A stretch of DNA of 64,000 bases from assembly GCF_014192375.1 (NCBI RefSeq), contig NZ_JACHXV010000006.1, forward strand, positions 186,001-250,000, in the 5' to 3' direction. The position numbers and the translations under genes are program-made. This DNA comes from Endobacter medicaginis. Lineage in GTDB: Bacteria > Pseudomonadota > Alphaproteobacteria > Acetobacterales > Acetobacteraceae. A model generated the notes under the pieces. That model was not told where the DNA came from. It did no database searches and saw only the letters and a program-made list of their open reading frames with translations. This document shows, piece by piece, positions 61,371 through 64,000 of this stretch; position 1 is the stretch's first letter, and the number at the start of each line of letters is the position of its first letter.

Positions 61371-62651
61371 GTGTTGCGCGCCGGCAGGGCGGTCCTCGCC
61401 GCGATCGCGCTGCTGCCGGGCTCTACCCTCGCCGCCCCGCATCACCCGCATCCTTCGGCAGAGGCGCGGCAGGCGGCGCATGCGGCCGCGGTGCGGCGCG
61501 AGGCGGAGGCGCGGGCGCGATTGCAGCGCGCCGAGACCGACCGGGCGGCACGCGAGGCGGCGCGGGCGGCGGCCGCGCGGGTTGCCGCCGCCGATGCCGC
61601 GCGGGCCGCGGCACTCGCCGCGGCGACGAAGGACGCCGCGGCCACGCTGCGCGCCACCGAGCGGCGCGCCGACGACGTGGCCGATCAGGTGGCCGACACT
61701 GCCCGGCGACGTGCGGACGCGCAGGCGAAGCTCGCTGCGGCGACGGCGCGCCTCGCACCGCTGCTGCCGCTGATGCAGCGCCTGTCGCTCTATCCCGACC
61801 AGACGCTGCTGGCGATCGGCGGCGATGCGGCGGAGGCGACCAGCGGCATCACCCTGCTGCACGGGATCAGTGCGAACATCGCCGCGCAGATCGCCGACAT
61901 CCGCGCCGACCAGCAGGCGATCGCGCGACTGGATGCGGAACTCGCCGCGCGGGCGCAGGCGCTGGAGGCGGCGCGAGCCGACCAACAGCAGGCGCGCGAC
62001 GCGCTGGCCAGCCGTACCCGGGCGGCGACGAAGGTGGCGACCACGGCGCAGGCCAATGCCGATGCCGCCGCACGCGCCGCCGCCGATGCCGCCCAGCGTA
62101 CCGCCTCGCTGCGCGACGCGATCGACGCGATCGCGCAGGCCGAGCGTACGGCGCAGGCACAATATGCGCGCGACCTCGCGGCCGCGGCGAAGGCAAGCGA
62201 TGCGGCGCGCATGCGACAGTTGCGGCAGTCGCATGCCGAGGTAAGCGCGCCCGCCGGGCCCGGCGTTGCGGCCGGCGGCAGTGCGCCGGTGACCGGCACG
62301 GTGCTGCATGGCTGGCACAGCCAGACCGAAGCGGGGCTGTCGGAAGGGATCACCTATGCGACGGCGTCACAATCGGTGGTGTCGGCGCCCTGTCAGGGAC
62401 GGGTGGAATTCGCCGCCCCGTTCCGCAGCTACGGACAGATGATGATCCTCGATTGCGGACGGAATTTCCGCTTCATCCTGGCCGGCTTCGACCATATCGA
62501 CGCTACGATCGGCACCCGGGTCAGCAAGGGTCAGGCGCTGGGACGGATGCCGGCCTGGAACCCGACCGGCGGGGCCGCGCGACCGACGCTCTACGTGCAG
62601 CTCCGCCAGGGCACGAACGTGATCGATCCGGGGCGCTATCTCGGCCAGTAG
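61371..62651 (+). CDS. EnvC-like murein hydrolase activator (LytM domain)
   Basis: A 426-residue periplasmic protein with signal peptide (VLAAIALLPGSTLA-APHH) and two long Ala/Arg-rich coiled coils (residues ~30-120 and ~165-280). The C-terminal LytM/M23 domain follows (TYATASQSVVSAPCQGRVEF, YGQMMILDCGRNFRFILAGF). Some catalytic His/Asp positions of active M23 enzymes are replaced, as in EnvC, which activates amidases at division instead of cutting itself. Start is GTG. Co-oriented with gpmI, a common pair with EnvC/ctpA genes in proteobacteria. Confidence 0.85.
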   Translation: MLRAGRAVLAAIALLPGSTLAAPHHPHPSAEARQAAHAAAVRREAEARARLQRAETDRAAREAARAAAARVAAADAARAAALAAATKDAAATLRATERRADDVADQVADTARRRADAQAKLAAATARLAPLLPLMQRLSLYPDQTLLAIGGDAAEATSGITLLHGISANIAAQIADIRADQQAIARLDAELAARAQALEAARADQQQARDALASRTRAATKVATTAQANADAAARAAADAAQRTASLRDAIDAIAQAERTAQAQYARDLAAAAKASDAARMRQLRQSHAEVSAPAGPGVAAGGSAPVTGTVLHGWHSQTEAGLSEGITYATASQSVVSAPCQGRVEFAAPFRSYGQMMILDCGRNFRFILAGFDHIDATIGTRVSKGQALGRMPAWNPTGGAARPTLYVQLRQGTNVIDPGRYLGQ

Positions 62652-62652
62652 G

Positions 62653-63462
62653 TCAGGGCGCGAAGTGTCGTGACGGGCCGAGAATCAGGGCGAAGGCGAG
62701 AGACACCGCAAGGCCCGCCGCGAGCATCGCGCGGCTGCGTGGCAGCGCGACCTGCCGTGCCTCGCCAGTCTCGCCGGTCGCGTAGCCGATCGAGATGAAG
62801 CCGGCCAGACCGCCCAGCGACGAGGCGGCGGCGGACATCAGCGTGATGACCAGTCCGAGCGGGTTGAGCAGCCCGACCAGCACCGCGGCGATGCCGGCGC
62901 TGAGATAATACAGATGGGCGAGCCGGCGTCGCGCCATGCGGGTCTGCGGACCGAGGCCGATGATGCGGTTCAGCGCGCGGATCGCGGCGACGACGAGAAG
63001 GGCATAGCTCGCTGCACCGATCGCGATCTCGACGAGGCGGAACCACCAGCCGAGACCCAGGCCCGACAGGCTGCCGCCCTCGCCGATGCCGAGATCGCCG
63101 AACCCGCTGACCCCGGAAAACAGTACGTAGCCGGAAGCGACGAAGGCCTCGCTGACCCAGATCCACCACAGCACGATGCGAGTCGGCCCCCCTGCCGGAC
63201 GATGGCCGAGCGACCAGGCGAGGATCGCCAGCGCGACGTTGGCCATTGGACCGGCACAGGCGACGACGACGTCACGCAAGGGCGACAGCCCCGTGCAATC
63301 GACATAGAAGGCGCCGATCGTTGCCACATGACCGCCAAGCGCGATGCAGGACGTCGCATGACCACCGATCTCGTGCCACATCGTCAGCAGCGGCATCAGC
63401 AGCAGACCCCAGCCGATGACGGTGACCGGTTCGATGACGGGCGCGCGTGTCTCGTTGTTCAC
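62653..63462 (-). CDS. polytopic membrane protein with HEIGGH motif
   Basis: A 269-residue protein with six or seven hydrophobic segments. In the first helix, MPLLTMWHEIGGHATSCIAL holds H-E-x-G-G-H, resembling the H-E-x-x-H zinc site of M50 site-2 proteases. A second metal ligand is not obvious (GPMANVALAILAW is N-P-D-G-like at best), so activity is uncertain. The start overlaps the next gene by ATGA. No family is certain. Confidence 0.7.
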   Translation of the reverse strand: MNNETRAPVIEPVTVIGWGLLLMPLLTMWHEIGGHATSCIALGGHVATIGAFYVDCTGLSPLRDVVVACAGPMANVALAILAWSLGHRPAGGPTRIVLWWIWVSEAFVASGYVLFSGVSGFGDLGIGEGGSLSGLGLGWWFRLVEIAIGAASYALLVVAAIRALNRIIGLGPQTRMARRRLAHLYYLSAGIAAVLVGLLNPLGLVITLMSAAASSLGGLAGFISIGYATGETGEARQVALPRSRAMLAAGLAVSLAFALILGPSRHFAP

Positions 63463-64000
63463 CCGAGGATCAACGCCAGAAAAGCGGCGGCCTGACGCAA
63501 CCCGTCGGGCGAGATCGTGTGGCCCAGCCCGGGCTCGGTCATGAAGCGCAGATCCGCGCCTGCCCCCTCGAGCATCGCGGCGGTGTGACGGCCGGCGGCG
63601 AGCGGGATCACCTCGTCGGCCTCACCGTTGACCATCAGCACCCTGGCTCCGCGAACGGCGGGCGAGATCGGGGTCACCAACGGCAGCAGGCCGGCGAACC
63701 CCACCACGCCGGCGCCGCGCCAGCGCCCGGTCGCGACCGCATCGAGCGACATGATCGCGCCCTGAGAGAAGCCGACCAGGGCGACGCGGTCGAGCCGGTC
63801 GGTGAAACCGGCCCCGGCGATGGCGTCGGCGACGGTGCGGTCGAACGCCGCGCGTGCCTCGGCGACCCGGCCACCGAGATTGTCGATGCCGATGCCGGCC
63901 AGGCTGAACCATTGCCGGCCGAATGGCGCCTGGTCGAACGGGAACGGGGCATCAGGGGCGACGAAGCGCGTCCGCGGCAGCACCGGTGCGGCCATCTGTC
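63459..64000 (-). CDS. alpha/beta hydrolase (carboxylesterase/phospholipase type), 5' end outside window
   Basis: The visible 178+ residues are the C-terminal part of an esterase: APDAPFPFDQ, the nucleophile elbow VALVGFSQGAIMSLDAVATG, VNGEADEVIP with the acid Asp, and GLGHTISPDG with the His. The oxyanion-side start (H-G-Y-G) must lie beyond base 64000, as the frame stays open there. Cytoplasmic, no membrane helix seen. It is coupled to the HEIGGH protein by ATGA. Confidence 0.88.
   Translation of the reverse strand, partial: QMAAPVLPRTRFVAPDAPFPFDQAPFGRQWFSLAGIGIDNLGGRVAEARAAFDRTVADAIAGAGFTDRLDRVALVGFSQGAIMSLDAVATGRWRGAGVVGFAGLLPLVTPISPAVRGARVLMVNGEADEVIPLAAGRHTAAMLEGAGADLRFMTEPGLGHTISPDGLRQAAAFLALILG

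Overview
The window is dense, high-GC chromosomal DNA from a Gram-negative alphaproteobacterium. The lipid A export genes (lptF, lptG, lptD), a TonB-dependent receptor, the order yqeY-dnaG-rpoD, and MOSC, dodecin and DUF779 genes fit Rhodospirillales, perhaps Acetobacteraceae. The family-level guess is inference only, because no rRNA or other species marker is present. Most genes are ordinary core genes with few gaps and many ATGA/GTGA start-stop overlaps. I see no tRNA, rRNA, CRISPR array, insertion sequence or prophage.

Layout: 1-5753 storage sugar metabolism (glgB cut by the window edge, malQ, otsA). 5768-6039 relic of a methyltransferase gene. 6110-10530 uup-type ABC-F ATPase, a membrane mannosyltransferase with a small membrane partner, and small unknown proteins, one behind a structured leader. 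10736-15283 holC/pepA divergent from cysQ-tsaC-coiled-coil protein. 15290-15438 relic of a VapC toxin. 15501-17740 FAD oxidoreductase and MOSC protein. 17800-24737 outer-membrane biogenesis (lptF, lptG, lptD, surA) and rsmA, which lacks a usual start codon. 24734-27480 cfa and the rpsF-rpsR-rplI operon with a near-ideal terminator.

27745-34094 is the main accessory island: three glycosyltransferase-like proteins and a secreted beta-helix protein built like a phage tailspike, probably for a surface polysaccharide. 34120-39087 holds a GNAT gene and the yqeY-dnaG-rpoD operon. 39218-45081 holds the pyrimidine/arginine genes carA and carB, with two oddities: a Cro-like helix-turn-helix domain fused in frame to CarA behind twin palindromes, and an orphan AAA+ ATPase gene with a 42-bp inverted-repeat promoter between carA and carB. 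greA and ilvA follow.

46865-52829 holds a YceI protein, a Rieske-fused flavin reductase, and a TonB receptor paired with a Tat-exported aminotransferase, next to dodecin. 52867-56987 is an alcohol/aldehyde oxidation cassette (DUF779, adhP, aldehyde dehydrogenase) under an AcoR-like regulator that lacks the AAA+ domain. 57188-64000 holds upp, msrB, a zinc metallopeptidase facing a small protein that resembles its N-terminus, gpmI, an EnvC-like factor, a membrane HEIGGH protein and a serine hydrolase cut by the right edge.

The parts most worth pursuing are the HTH-CarA fusion with its operators and the ATPase between carA and carB, the tailspike-bearing polysaccharide island, and the TonB receptor/periplasmic aminotransferase pair.
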